Shown here piece by piece: positions 18,377 through 28,525 of a DNA stretch of 64,000 nt. The position numbers were made by a program, and so were the translations under genes. The notes beneath the pieces are model-generated. The model was not told the origin of the DNA. It was given only the letters and a program-made list of their open reading frames with translations, and searched no databases. This DNA is from Borrelia miyamotoi. Lineage in GTDB: Bacteria > Spirochaetota > Spirochaetia > Borreliales > Borreliaceae. The first letter of the stretch is position 1; the number at the start of each line of letters is the position of its first letter. Location: positions 62,001 through 126,000 of the forward strand of contig NZ_AP024371.1 in assembly GCF_019668505.1 (NCBI RefSeq), written 5' to 3'.

Positions 18377-18781
18377 ATGTTCTCAGAAAAAATAAAAAAA
18401 GAACTAATCAGACTTAGTAAACTAAATCAGTATTATTTCAAAACAGATAAAAATCAAAACCCAACATATCATCAATCCAAATGTGGTGACAAAATAGTCT
18501 TTCAAATAAAAGAAGATAACGAAAAAATTAGATTAAAATACAATGCTCACGGATGCATAATTCTTCTATCAAGTGCATATATCTTAACCGAATTATGCGA
18601 TAATAAACCTAGAAAAGCAATACTAGAATTTACAATAAAAACAATCAATAAAAAATTTGAAAAACTAGAAGAAATTGATAAAAAACTTAAAAATTTTGAA
18701 AACTTCTTACATACAAATAGAAAAGATTGCTTCATGTTACCATACAAAGCTCTAAATGAAATCTTAAATAACACCAAGTAA
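18377..18781 (+). CDS. SufU-like zinc sulfurtransferase / NifU-type scaffold
   Basis: A 134-residue protein of the NifU N-terminal fold. Cys36 and Asp38 in KCGDKI, Cys60 in HGCIILLSSA and Cys118 in RKDCFMLPYKAL match the three Cys and one Asp that bind zinc in SufU. SufU accepts sulfur from SufS in bacteria lacking SufE. A classical IscU would keep an LPPVK motif and a His before the last Cys, neither present here, so SufU is preferred. It follows sufS and precedes comM on the same strand. Confidence 0.8.
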   Translation: MFSEKIKKELIRLSKLNQYYFKTDKNQNPTYHQSKCGDKIVFQIKEDNEKIRLKYNAHGCIILLSSAYILTELCDNKPRKAILEFTIKTINKKFEKLEEIDKKLKNFENFLHTNRKDCFMLPYKALNEILNNTK

Positions 18782-18804
18782 CGTCTTAATCTAAGGAGAA
18801 TTAA

Positions 18805-20334
18805 ATGAAAATATACTCTCATTCATCAATAGGATATGAAGGGGAACTAATAGAAGTTGAAGTAGATATTAAAAAAGGAATAGCAGGAATTGATATTGTT
18901 GGATTAGCTGGAAGTGAAATTAAAGAATCAAGAGAAAGAATAAAAGCAGCTATTAAAAATTCAGAATTCACTTTTCCAAAAGACAGAATATTAATAAATC
19001 TTGCACCAGCTGGGATCAAAAAAATTGGAACAGCAATTGATCTCTCAATTGCAACAAGCATTATCACTTCAAAAGAAAATCAGAATAATAACTTAGAAAT
19101 TTTAATATTAGGAGAATTACAATTAGACGGACAAATAAGAGCAATTAAAGGAGTCTTGCCTGCCATCTCACTTGCAAAGGAAAGAAAAATTAAATACATA
19201 ATAATACCCTTTGACAATCTAGAAGAAGCTCTTCTAATAGAAAATCTAAATATTTGGGGAATAAAAACCCTAAAGGAAGCTCTGGAAATAGTAGAACATC
19301 TTAATAATAATATATTTCCATCAAAACCCATAATTAAAACCAAAACAGAAGACAATGAAGAAAAATTTGAATATGATTTTAAAAATATAAAAGGACAACA
19401 TAGAATCAAAAGAGCACTTGAAATAGCAGTTGCAGGAGGGCATAATATTATGATATTCGGACCTCCTGGAAGTGGAAAAACTCTTAGCATCAAATGTGTA
19501 CAGTCAATCTTACCTCCACTTACAAATAAAGAATTAATTGAAACAAACAGAATTTGGTCAGTAGCAGGTAAACTAATAGATACAAAAATAATAAGACGAA
19601 GACCATTTAGACAACCTCATCAAACTGCAAGCAAAGAAGGAATCATTGGTGGTGGTTCTAATGCACTGCCTGGAGAAGTATCACTTGCACACAATGGAGT
19701 TTTATTCTTAGATGAAGCCTTAGAATTCCAAAAATCAATCTTGCAATCACTAAGAGAACCAATAGAAGACAAAATGATCTCAATAGTAAGAGCAAGTTCA
19801 AAATCATTCAAGTATCCTGCAAATTTTCAATTGATGATTGCTACAAATCCTTGTCCCTGCGGAAACCTTGGAAAAAATGATACGAAATGCTTTTGTTCGC
19901 AACAAGAAGTTTCAAACTACTGGAAAAAACTTGGAGCAGCAATGCTTGATAGAATTGACATTAGAGTGCCAACTAAACCAGTAAACAATGAAAAATTGTT
20001 TCAAGAAGATAGTGAAAGCTCAAGTGAAATAAGAAAAAAAATAATAAAAGCAAGAAACATGCAAAGTAAAAGATATGAAAATATCGAAAATATCCATAAA
20101 AACTCTGATCTTAAACCAGAACATATTGCAATATTTTGCGAATTAGATAAAATACTAAAAAATGAAATGATTCATATATTAAATAAACTCAACATATCAT
20201 CAAGAGCAACTCATTCAATCCTAAAATTAGCAAGAACAATTGCAGATTTAAAAGAAGAAAACCATATTTCAAGAGAATCATTATTAGAATCAATTGAGCA
20301 CAGAAAAAATGGCGAAAGACTACTAGAAGAATAA
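18805..20334 (+). CDS. comM: ComM / YifB-family AAA+ ATPase (Mg-chelatase-like)
   Basis: The 509-residue protein has the N-terminal ChlI/Lon-protease-like domain (about 15-140), Walker A GPPGSGKT near 220, Walker B LFLDEALEF near 300, sensor block MIATNPCPCG with a cysteine cluster (CPCGNLG...CFCS), and the C-terminal Mg-chelatase domain. ComM is a hexameric helicase that promotes branch migration during recombination of incoming DNA in other bacteria; no natural competence is known in this group, so its job here is open. AAGGAG at 18794-18799 gives a strong ribosome-binding site. Confidence 0.92.
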   Translation: MKIYSHSSIGYEGELIEVEVDIKKGIAGIDIVGLAGSEIKESRERIKAAIKNSEFTFPKDRILINLAPAGIKKIGTAIDLSIATSIITSKENQNNNLEILILGELQLDGQIRAIKGVLPAISLAKERKIKYIIIPFDNLEEALLIENLNIWGIKTLKEALEIVEHLNNNIFPSKPIIKTKTEDNEEKFEYDFKNIKGQHRIKRALEIAVAGGHNIMIFGPPGSGKTLSIKCVQSILPPLTNKELIETNRIWSVAGKLIDTKIIRRRPFRQPHQTASKEGIIGGGSNALPGEVSLAHNGVLFLDEALEFQKSILQSLREPIEDKMISIVRASSKSFKYPANFQLMIATNPCPCGNLGKNDTKCFCSQQEVSNYWKKLGAAMLDRIDIRVPTKPVNNEKLFQEDSESSSEIRKKIIKARNMQSKRYENIENIHKNSDLKPEHIAIFCELDKILKNEMIHILNKLNISSRATHSILKLARTIADLKEENHISRESLLESIEHRKNGERLLEE

Positions 20335-20353
20335 AAAAGCCCCTAATGGGGGC
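20333..20353 (-). terminator. Rho-independent terminator of ldh
   Basis: Read on the minus strand just after the ldh stop, a GC-rich hairpin (GCCCC arm against GGGGC, 20339-20353, loop of about five) is followed by TTTTTT (20338-20333). It lies in the 23 bases between the convergent comM and ldh stops and has no T-run for the plus direction. Confidence 0.85.
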
Positions 20354-20357
20354 AAAA

Positions 20358-21311
<954 letters not shown>

Positions 21312-21348
21312 CTATCTCCATATACTATTTTTATAAGTATGAAATAAT

Positions 21349-21376
21349 TCTATAACACTTCAAAACAATTTTACAA
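21349..21376 (-). promoter_or_regulatory. Possible promoter of ldh
   Basis: On the minus strand, TTGTAA (21371-21376), 16 bases, then TATAGA (21349-21354) with an upstream TG. The start codon is about 40 bases further. Moderate match to sigma-70 consensus. Confidence 0.35.
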
Positions 21377-21434
21377 TATTTCACTAAAATTAAATATTTG
21401 ATAATTTGTTTACTAAAATCATTAGAATATCATG

Positions 21435-23234
21435 TTAATTGTCATCTGATTTAAGAACAGCAAGAAATGCACTTTGTGGTATTTCAACATTCCCTATTAT
21501 TTTTAATCGCTTCTTTCCTTCCTTTTGCTTTTCTAAAAGCTTTCTCTTACGAGTAATATCACCTCCATAACATTTAGCAGTAACATCTTTTCTAACTGGT
21601 GAGATTGTTTCACGAGCAATAATATTCGAACCAATAGCTCCTTGAATCGCTATTTTAAACTGCTGTCTTGCAATTTCATCCTTTAATCTTTTACAAATAC
21701 TAATAGCTTTTGATCTAGCACTATCCCTAAAGACTAACTGAGATAGTGCATCTACTCTATCTCCATTGACTAAAATATCCAACTTAACCAAATCCGTTTC
21801 CTCATATCCTAATAGCATATAGTCAAAAGAAGCATATCCACGACTTACAGATTTAATCTTATCGTAAAAGTCAAAAAGTATCTCAGCAAGTGGCATCTTA
21901 TAAATAACTTCAACACGTTTTGTATCAAGATAAATCAAATTCTCTTGTATACCTCTTTTAACAAGACAAACACTCATAATATTTCCCAAAAATTCAGTGG
22001 GAACAATAATATTAGCTCTAATATAAGGTTCAAGAAAAACTTCAATATTTTCATTTTCAGGAAACTGCTCAGGATTTTCAATAAAATAAGGATTACCCTT
22101 TTTAGGAAAAATTTTATAACGAACTGACGGCGACGTCAATATCACATTAAGATCAAATTCACGCTCAATTCTCTCCTGAATCACCTCTAAATGTAAAAGT
22201 CCCAAAAATCCACATTTAAATCCATGTCCAAGAGCAACTGAAGCATCTTTTTCAAAAGTAAGTGATGCATCATTAAGTTTAAGTCTATCCATTGCCTTTA
22301 AAAGATCGTCATACTGATTAGCATCAACTGGATAAACAGAAGAGAAAACCACAGGCTTAACTTCTTTAAAACCTTCAAGAGGCACACTTGCTGGATTATC
22401 AACAAGAGTTATAGTATCTCCAATCTTAACATCTGATATATTCTTTATTCCCGCAATAAAATAACCAACATCACCAGCTTCCAAAATATCTTTTCTTTCA
22501 AGAATTATTCTAAAAATTCCAATCTCCTCTAATAAATATTCCCCACCTGCATACATCAATTTAATCCTGTCACCAATTTTAATTTGACCTTCAAAAATTC
22601 TAAAATGTACAATCACACCACGATAAGAATCATAATGCGAATCAAAAATTAAAGCCTTTAAGGGACTATTAACACTTCCTTTCGGAGAAGGAACATATTT
22701 ACAAATAGCCTCAAGTAATTCATCAATTCCTATTCCATTTTTAGCAGATATGGAAACAGCAATACTTGAATCTAATCCTAAATCATGCTCTATTTGCTCT
22801 TTTACAAAATTAACATTCGCACTTGGTAAATCTATTTTATTAATAACAGGAATAATTTCAAGATTATGTTCAAATGCCATATAAAAGTTTGAAACAGTCT
22901 GAGCCTCTATTCCTTGGCTTGCATCAATAAGTAGAAGTGCTCCCTCACAAGATGAAATTGCTCTTGAAACTTCATAAGAAAAATCAACATGACCTGGAGT
23001 ATCTACAAAATTAAGTTCATAAATATTACCATCACTACACTTATAATCAATAGTAACTGCCTGACTCTTAATTGTAATGCCTCTCTCCCTTTCAATATCC
23101 ATACTATCAAGAATTTGACTTTTAAACTCTCTATCTGAGATTATTTGAGCCTTTTGTATAAATCTATCTGCTAAAGTTGATTTACCATGATCAATATGTG
23201 CAATAATGCAAAAATTTTTTTTATAAGAACTAAT
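21435..23234 (-). CDS. lepA: Translation elongation factor 4 (LepA), probable ATT start
   Basis: Ribosome-bound GTPase that remodels stalled or misassembled ribosomes. The obvious ATG at 23102 would cut off the P-loop, because the same frame continues upstream for 44 codons encoding AHIDHGKSTLADRF (G1) before an in-frame TGA at 23238-23240. No ATG, GTG or TTG occurs there. The only plausible start is ATT at 23232-23234, seven bases after a strong GGAGG (23242-23246). That gives 599 residues, the usual LepA length. Later motifs: DIERERGITI (G2), DTPGHVDF (G3), NKIDLP (G4), and the C-terminal domain with YGGDITRKRKLLEKQKEGKKR. Confidence 0.93.
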   Translation of the reverse strand: MSSYKKNFCIIAHIDHGKSTLADRFIQKAQIISDREFKSQILDSMDIERERGITIKSQAVTIDYKCSDGNIYELNFVDTPGHVDFSYEVSRAISSCEGALLLIDASQGIEAQTVSNFYMAFEHNLEIIPVINKIDLPSANVNFVKEQIEHDLGLDSSIAVSISAKNGIGIDELLEAICKYVPSPKGSVNSPLKALIFDSHYDSYRGVIVHFRIFEGQIKIGDRIKLMYAGGEYLLEEIGIFRIILERKDILEAGDVGYFIAGIKNISDVKIGDTITLVDNPASVPLEGFKEVKPVVFSSVYPVDANQYDDLLKAMDRLKLNDASLTFEKDASVALGHGFKCGFLGLLHLEVIQERIEREFDLNVILTSPSVRYKIFPKKGNPYFIENPEQFPENENIEVFLEPYIRANIIVPTEFLGNIMSVCLVKRGIQENLIYLDTKRVEVIYKMPLAEILFDFYDKIKSVSRGYASFDYMLLGYEETDLVKLDILVNGDRVDALSQLVFRDSARSKAISICKRLKDEIARQQFKIAIQGAIGSNIIARETISPVRKDVTAKCYGGDITRKRKLLEKQKEGKKRLKIIGNVEIPQSAFLAVLKSDDN

Positions 23235-23288
23235 CTTTCAACCTCCCCTAAATAAAATAAATAAAACATAAATATTTAGTATATTATA

Positions 23289-24272
23289 CTAATATACACT
23301 TTTATTAAGTAAAATATTTTTGATATGAATCTTCGATTTTAAAACATAAGGAGAAAATTTAGGAGCAAGATCAATAACTAATTTCCAAGTATCTATAGCC
23401 TTTAATTTGTTTTTATGATCATCATAACTATAAGTAGCACAAGCAATATTATATAATGTCTCCCAAAAATCTGTAGATTCAAAACTAGCTTTAACATCAG
23501 TGTATTCATTTATTTTTTTAACAAAAGATCTTAAATTTTTAAATTTATAAAGAGGTTCATAATAATTAACATATTCATATATTCTAGTTAAAATACCAAC
23601 TGCAGCTACAAGTCCATGAGTAATTGCAAGTTCATAAGCACCAATTTTTGAATATGTTTTTGATAATAACTGATGAATATCAATAACATTATAATTATTA
23701 AATCTATAAAGATTAAAAGTAAAATCTAGACCAGACGTTCCTCTCACTTGCTTTAAATAAGAATGTAAATAAAATGACATATCAAATTTTTCACCTGAAG
23801 TATCCCCATACTTTTTAACAACATAGTGATAATTATAATAATCATCACTATTTGAAAATTTATTTAAAATTTCATTTAAATAATCAATCATATCAACATA
23901 ATTACTTTCAAGCTCAGAAATCTTAGCCAAAGAAAAAAGTATATTTTTCTCAAAAGACTTATCCAGTAAATAATCTTTATATTCTAAAGCCTTATGAAGA
24001 TGTAATTTCTCTAATACAACATTTCCAGTCATCCTATAAGCAATAGATAAATAATAATTAGCCTCAGGATATATTCCTTTTCTAAGCAAAGCTTCCTGCA
24101 AACAATTTATTGCACTAGTAAGATTAGATTTAATAAATCCTTCCTTAGAATAAATAAGTTGGCGTCCCTTTTCAAGCAAAATCCAATATGGAAATTCCTT
24201 AACAAGCAAAGAATTTAAATTAAAGACAAAATTAAAAATAAAAAAGCACAAAAAAAGTCTTAACATATTCAT
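23289..24272 (-). CDS. Secreted TPR-like protein, unknown function
   Basis: A 327-residue protein with an N-terminal signal or anchor (hydrophobic 4-22). The body is helical with repeat-like stretches (CLQEALLRKGIYPEANYYLSIA, YKDYLLDKSFEKNILFSLAKI, AIDTWKLVIDLAPKFSPYV) that resemble degenerate tetratricopeptide repeats. No enzymatic motif is seen. It lies downstream of the V-ATPase genes, separated by a strong hairpin, and has no visible Shine-Dalgarno before its ATG. Confidence 0.6.
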   Translation of the reverse strand: MNMLRLFLCFFIFNFVFNLNSLLVKEFPYWILLEKGRQLIYSKEGFIKSNLTSAINCLQEALLRKGIYPEANYYLSIAYRMTGNVVLEKLHLHKALEYKDYLLDKSFEKNILFSLAKISELESNYVDMIDYLNEILNKFSNSDDYYNYHYVVKKYGDTSGEKFDMSFYLHSYLKQVRGTSGLDFTFNLYRFNNYNVIDIHQLLSKTYSKIGAYELAITHGLVAAVGILTRIYEYVNYYEPLYKFKNLRSFVKKINEYTDVKASFESTDFWETLYNIACATYSYDDHKNKLKAIDTWKLVIDLAPKFSPYVLKSKIHIKNILLNKSVY

Positions 24273-24280
24273 AATATGTA

Positions 24281-24313
24281 TTAAATTTTCTCACAAATTG
24301 CGAGAAAATTTAA
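24281..24313 (-). terminator. Perfect 12-bp hairpin after the V-ATPase operon
   Basis: TTAAATTTTCTC (24281-24292) and GAGAAAATTTAA (24302-24313) are perfect inverted repeats with a nine-base loop. It lies 19 bases past the atpK stop and ends nine bases before the ATG of the next gene. There is no clean T-run, so it may be a weak terminator, an mRNA 3' stabiliser or a translation block for the next gene. Confidence 0.5.
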
Positions 24314-24332
24314 TACCTGAATCCTTCAAAAT

Positions 24333-24767
24333 TTAAACAAATTTAAATATCATCAAGAATACCATTACAAAAAGAGCAACAGACTCTATGAGACCTAAAA
24401 TTAAAAGATTTGTTGCAAATCCCTTCCCAGTCTCAGCAAAAGCATCACAAGCCCCTGCAGCAGTTCTACCTTGAGCAAAAGCAGAAATAGAAATTGCAAG
24501 ACCACCACCAAAACCAGCCCCAAATAATAACCAAGGATCTGCCTGTGTCATTATGCCTGATAAAGTATTCATCAATATATAACCATATATTATTTGTGTC
24601 AATGGTGCTGAAACAAAAACAATTAATAAGAAAGGAGCTGGCTTACCTTGCATATAACATCTCTTCCATGCACCAATAGCAGCACTTCCTGCAGCCCCCA
24701 TACCCAAGGCTGAACCTATTGCAGATATCGTTAAAGCCGAATTAACTCCTATTAAACCTATATTCAT
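24333..24767 (-). CDS. atpK: V-type ATPase proteolipid subunit K
   Basis: The 144-residue membrane ring subunit has four helices in two hairpins, each with small-residue helices (SALGMGAAGSAAIG; GAGFGGGLAISISA). The ion-binding carboxylate is Glu128 in GLIESVALF, in the second hairpin, while the first hairpin has Gln58 (PLTQIIYG) at the corresponding place. This is the duplicated 16-kDa type found in bacterial and eukaryal V-ATPases. AAGGAG precedes the ATG. It is last in the operon. Whether it carries H+ or Na+ cannot be decided by eye. Confidence 0.93.
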   Translation of the reverse strand: MNIGLIGVNSALTISAIGSALGMGAAGSAAIGAWKRCYMQGKPAPFLLIVFVSAPLTQIIYGYILMNTLSGIMTQADPWLLFGAGFGGGLAISISAFAQGRTAAGACDAFAETGKGFATNLLILGLIESVALFVMVFLMIFKFV

Positions 24768-24781
24768 AATTCTCTCCTTAT

Positions 24782-26611
24782 CTACTCCTTAATTTTTCTA
24801 AAAGGTCTATAAAAATATCCATTCCATTCTTGACCCAAATGGTTTGAAAATTCAAGCATATTGAGTCTTACTCCATGGACAACAACAGATAATAAAGACA
24901 AAGTTATATTCAGAATATGCCCAAACAGTACCACAAAAATACCACCTATTATAAGACCAACATTAGATGATTTTAATAAAGATGCTGACATACTATTAAA
25001 ACTATCAGAAATTGCAAGCCCTGCAAGCCCAACAGCAAAAAGCCTAATATAAGATATTATGTCTGCAAATCCTGAAACAGTAGCTAAAAATTGTTCTATT
25101 ATCCCTCCAAAGCTCTTTAATATGCACATAAAAAAGTTTGATCCATCCTGTTTTTCAAAAATAAAGACAAGTACAACTCCAACATATATCGTATTAATAA
25201 CAAAACTGCATATAGGAAACCTATCTCCACCAAGTATTAAATTGAGAACAAGATAATAAAGCCCAGAAATCACAATAAGCCAACCAATTTGAGCAATAGA
25301 ATGTACATATGGTTTTTCCTTCACTTTTCGAATAAAATTCCACACGTGAGCTAGTAATATTTGCAAAAGACCTATTGTAAAACATACAAACATAATGTTC
25401 TGCATGCTATTCTTTCCCGTCAAATACTCAAGCCTAAAAAGCTTTAAAATAGGAAATAAATCAAGAAAAAAAGGAGTACTTCCAAACCAAGTGCCAGTCA
25501 TCGAACCATATATTATTGCTGACGTACTCAGATAAAATATTAAAGCATGAATAGATGTCAAAGGCTTCTTTTTTAGTAAATTATTTAAACTAAAAAGAAT
25601 ACCTATTATTAAGAATATTATTCCATAAGCAGCATCACCAATTATCATTCCAAAAAATATAAAGAAAAATAACATAAAAATACAACTCACATCCTTCTCT
25701 TTATATCCAGGAATTGTGTCTAAAACATCAAAAATAGGCTTGGCAAGCTTAGCAATTCCTCTTCTCTTTACATAAGTAGGAACAACATCGCAATTATCTG
25801 GCTCTGCAAACTGTACCGAAAATTTACCTTCAAGAGCTGCACTTTTAAGATCTTCTTGATTATCTTCCGGCAAAAATCCTGTAATGTACACAAAATTTTC
25901 ATCCTCTACATCCATGTCAGTCATAACTTGCTCAAACTCAACAATTTGATCATACTCTCTTATTTCTTTTTTTAAAACATCTCTATATTTATTTAAAACC
26001 GACAATTGGGTTAATTTTTGATCCAAAATTTCACTAACAACTCTTAATTTATTTTCAATAAAATCAAGATCAAAATCAAACTCATATTCCTCAACCGTAT
26101 CTATTTTTTGCCTAGAATCATTAATAGCTACAAAATAAGCCGTGCCTTTAAAATTCCTAATAATAGCAACCTTAATTTCAGAAGATACCAACAATCTTTT
26201 ATATTCATCAATTCCAGATTTAAAAAATTGTACATAAATGTTATTTTCGCTTAATTTATTAACCAAATCAAGCGAAAAATGTCCCCAACAAGATATAATA
26301 TCTCTCTTATTAAGCAATGATTGTTGCATGTTATTCAAATCTTTAATCTCAGAACTTAGATTAACTATACTTTTTGCAACATCCAAAAAATTTTCATTTG
26401 AAGAACTTAAAATTTTTACCTCACTATCATCTCCAAGCAAAGATAAAGCCTGAACTAAAATTGCCCTTGTTTCAACAACTTTTTCTAAAGACTCTGAAAC
26501 TCTATTGCAAAAATTAATATGAACAACTCCTAATTCCCTTAAAATCTCAATAGACTCTCTTTTATATTTTAATAAAGTCAAAATCAAAACTTTCTTCATT
26601 TTTACAATCAT
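24782..26611 (-). CDS. atpI: V-type ATPase subunit I (stator/membrane a-subunit)
   Basis: This 609-residue protein has a cytoplasmic N-terminal half (about 1-300, with coiled coil near 90-120 and 195-230) and a C-terminal membrane half with seven or eight helices, including the conserved FADIISYIRLFAVGLAG with the essential Arg and the VVHGVRLNMLEFSNH block. Together with K it forms the ion path. The ATG at 26611 lies nine bases after GGGGG; an in-frame GTG two codons earlier is less well placed. Tight spacing to atpD (13 bases) and atpK (14 bases). Confidence 0.92.
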   Translation of the reverse strand: MIVKMKKVLILTLLKYKRESIEILRELGVVHINFCNRVSESLEKVVETRAILVQALSLLGDDSEVKILSSSNENFLDVAKSIVNLSSEIKDLNNMQQSLLNKRDIISCWGHFSLDLVNKLSENNIYVQFFKSGIDEYKRLLVSSEIKVAIIRNFKGTAYFVAINDSRQKIDTVEEYEFDFDLDFIENKLRVVSEILDQKLTQLSVLNKYRDVLKKEIREYDQIVEFEQVMTDMDVEDENFVYITGFLPEDNQEDLKSAALEGKFSVQFAEPDNCDVVPTYVKRRGIAKLAKPIFDVLDTIPGYKEKDVSCIFMLFFFIFFGMIIGDAAYGIIFLIIGILFSLNNLLKKKPLTSIHALIFYLSTSAIIYGSMTGTWFGSTPFFLDLFPILKLFRLEYLTGKNSMQNIMFVCFTIGLLQILLAHVWNFIRKVKEKPYVHSIAQIGWLIVISGLYYLVLNLILGGDRFPICSFVINTIYVGVVLVFIFEKQDGSNFFMCILKSFGGIIEQFLATVSGFADIISYIRLFAVGLAGLAISDSFNSMSASLLKSSNVGLIIGGIFVVLFGHILNITLSLLSVVVHGVRLNMLEFSNHLGQEWNGYFYRPFRKIKE

Positions 26612-26624
26612 AAACACAATCCCC

Positions 26625-27221
26625 CTATCTACCCTTAATCAAGCTAGCTTTAGCCATTTTACCCCTTACAACGGCTGCTGTTTGTTGATCACCAAGATAA
26701 ACATTAATCTTCTTTATATTCATTCTAGCAGTAGGTATCATAATTTTCTCAAATAAATTTACTCTCTGAGAAGTAGTATTAAGTTCTGCCTCCAATAATC
26801 TAGTCTGTTCATTTAAAACTTCAATCTCTACATTTATCTTAATCATATTCTTAATAGAATCTATTCCTCCATCTACCCAATAAGGAGTTAATAAAAGATC
26901 ATGATTAATATCCTCATATTCAACAGAATTAAATACAGGAATCGTAATACCTGCAATATTTACAAAGACTATTATCACTCTTCTAATCTGAATCCAATCT
27001 CTAAAAGGAAACCTCTCACCAAATAAAGCAATCCAAGATCCAATATTTCTCTTAAGCTTATCTTGCTCAATTTTACGCTCTCTTTTAAGAACTTCAACTT
27101 TCCTAATTTCCAAATAAAGTTGCTGTTTCTTAAGTTGCAAAGTAGGCAAATATCTACTAAACATCTTAAGGTTATCTTTTTGTTTTTTAAGCTCATTCTT
27201 TGTTAACTTAAGTTTGGACAT
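26625..27221 (-). CDS. atpD: V-type ATPase subunit D (central shaft)
   Basis: The 198-residue protein is mostly two long helices, as in the rotor shaft of V/A-ATPases. It begins MSKLKLTKNELKKQKDNLK and contains the conserved C-terminal TTSQRVNLFEKIMIP and GDQQTAAVVRGK. A longer reading from 27245 exists, but AAAGGA lies six bases before the ATG at 27221, which also avoids a large overlap with atpB. Confidence 0.92.
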   Translation of the reverse strand: MSKLKLTKNELKKQKDNLKMFSRYLPTLQLKKQQLYLEIRKVEVLKRERKIEQDKLKRNIGSWIALFGERFPFRDWIQIRRVIIVFVNIAGITIPVFNSVEYEDINHDLLLTPYWVDGGIDSIKNMIKINVEIEVLNEQTRLLEAELNTTSQRVNLFEKIMIPTARMNIKKINVYLGDQQTAAVVRGKMAKASLIKGR

Positions 27222-27223
27222 TT

Positions 27224-28525
27224 CTAATCCTTTTTCCCAGGCCAATACTTCTCTATAAGTTCCGTCTTAATTCCAGTCTCTTTAGGTTCAAAACAATTAG
27301 ATAGAATCTCCCAACCCAAATCCAAGGCCTCCTCCAAAGGAATATTAACAGACAAGTCCATCAACTTGCTTTCAAACATATTACTGTATTTAAGAAGCTT
27401 ATCATCCCACTCTGTCATATTAAACCCCATGGCTTTTTTCTCCACAGCTTCCCTTGAAGATGCATAAAGCTTAATCATTGAGTCCATAATCGTTCTATGA
27501 TCGTCTCTTGTCCTACCGTTAACCATTTGCTTAAGCCTTGAAAGAGAACCAAAAGGTTCAATCTTTCCTCCCTTTAAATAGTATTGACCTTCAGTAATAT
27601 AACCTGTATTGTCAGGAACGGGATGAGTAACATCATCCCCAGGCATTGTAGTAACAGCAAGTATAGTGATTGACCCCGCTCCTTCAAAGTCGATAGCTTT
27701 CTCATATCGAGATGCAAGCTGAGAATACAAATCACCAGGATAACCTCTATTAGAAGGAACTTGTTCCATAGTAATAGCAATTTCTTTCATAGCATCTGCA
27801 AAATTAGTCATATCAGTCAAAAGTACCAAAACCTTTTTCCCTTGCAAAGCAAATTTCTCAGCAACAGCAAGAGAAATATCAGGAACTATTAAAGACTCAA
27901 CAACAGGATCATTGGCTGTATTTACAAAAAAGATTGTCCTACTTAAAGCCCCATCCTTCTCAAGGGAATCTCTAAATGTCAAATAATCATCATTCTTAAG
28001 TCCCATTCCTCCAAGAATAATCAAATCAACTTCTGCCTGAAGAGCTATTCGTACAAGAAGATCATTATAAGGTTCTCCAGATACAGAAAAAATTGGTAAT
28101 TTTTGCGATTCAACAAGAGTATTGAAAACATCTATCATTGGAATTCCTGTTCTTATCATGTTCCTTGGAACAATACGCTTTGCAGGATTAGCTGATGGAC
28201 CTCCTATTTCAATTAAATCATCCTCAAGACGCGGACCCCCATCTTTTGGGTTTCCAGCTCCATCAAAGATTCTACCAAGCAAATTTTCAGAAAATGTAAT
28301 TTGCATCGGATGACCTAAAAACTTAACCTCATCTGAAGTTGAAATACCCATCGTTCCGTTATAAACCTGAAGAGAAACTTTATCCTTATCCAACTTAATA
28401 ACTTCAGCTAAAGAACTTGTATCTTTTGACTTCACAATAGCAAGTTCTCCATATTTAACACCTTGCGCCACAACAGTTATTACATTTCCAATAATAGATT
28501 CTATCTTACTATATACTCTCTTCAT
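27224..28525 (-). CDS. atpB: V-type ATPase subunit B (non-catalytic)
   Basis: The 433-residue B subunit resembles the catalytic A subunit but its P-loop position reads [10 protein letters not shown], lacking the GKT needed for catalysis, as expected for this regulatory nucleotide-binding subunit. Family blocks include the [15 protein letters not shown] region, [35 protein letters not shown] and [14 protein letters not shown]. It lies directly after atpA and overlaps nothing after the atpD start is corrected. Confidence 0.95.
   Translation of the reverse strand: MKRVYSKIESIIGNVITVVAQGVKYGELAIVKSKDTSSLAEVIKLDKDKVSLQVYNGTMGISTSDEVKFLGHPMQITFSENLLGRIFDGAGNPKDGGPRLEDDLIEIGGPSANPAKRIVPRNMIRTGIPMIDVFNTLVESQKLPIFSVSGEPYNDLLVRIALQAEVDLIILGGMGLKNDDYLTFRDSLEKDGALSRTIFFVNTANDPVVESLIVPDISLAVAEKFALQGKKVLVLLTDMTNFADAMKEIAITMEQVPSNRGYPGDLYSQLASRYEKAIDFEGAGSITILAVTTMPGDDVTHPVPDNTGYITEGQYYLKGGKIEPFGSLSRLKQMVNGRTRDDHRTIMDSMIKLYASSREAVEKKAMGFNMTEWDDKLLKYSNMFESKLMDLSVNIPLEEALDLGWEILSNCFEPKETGIKTELIEKYWPGKKD

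Noticed and set aside
19080..19493. 137-codon open frame antisense to comM
   Set aside because: Shadow of the conserved ATPase core; no start signals and low-complexity translation.
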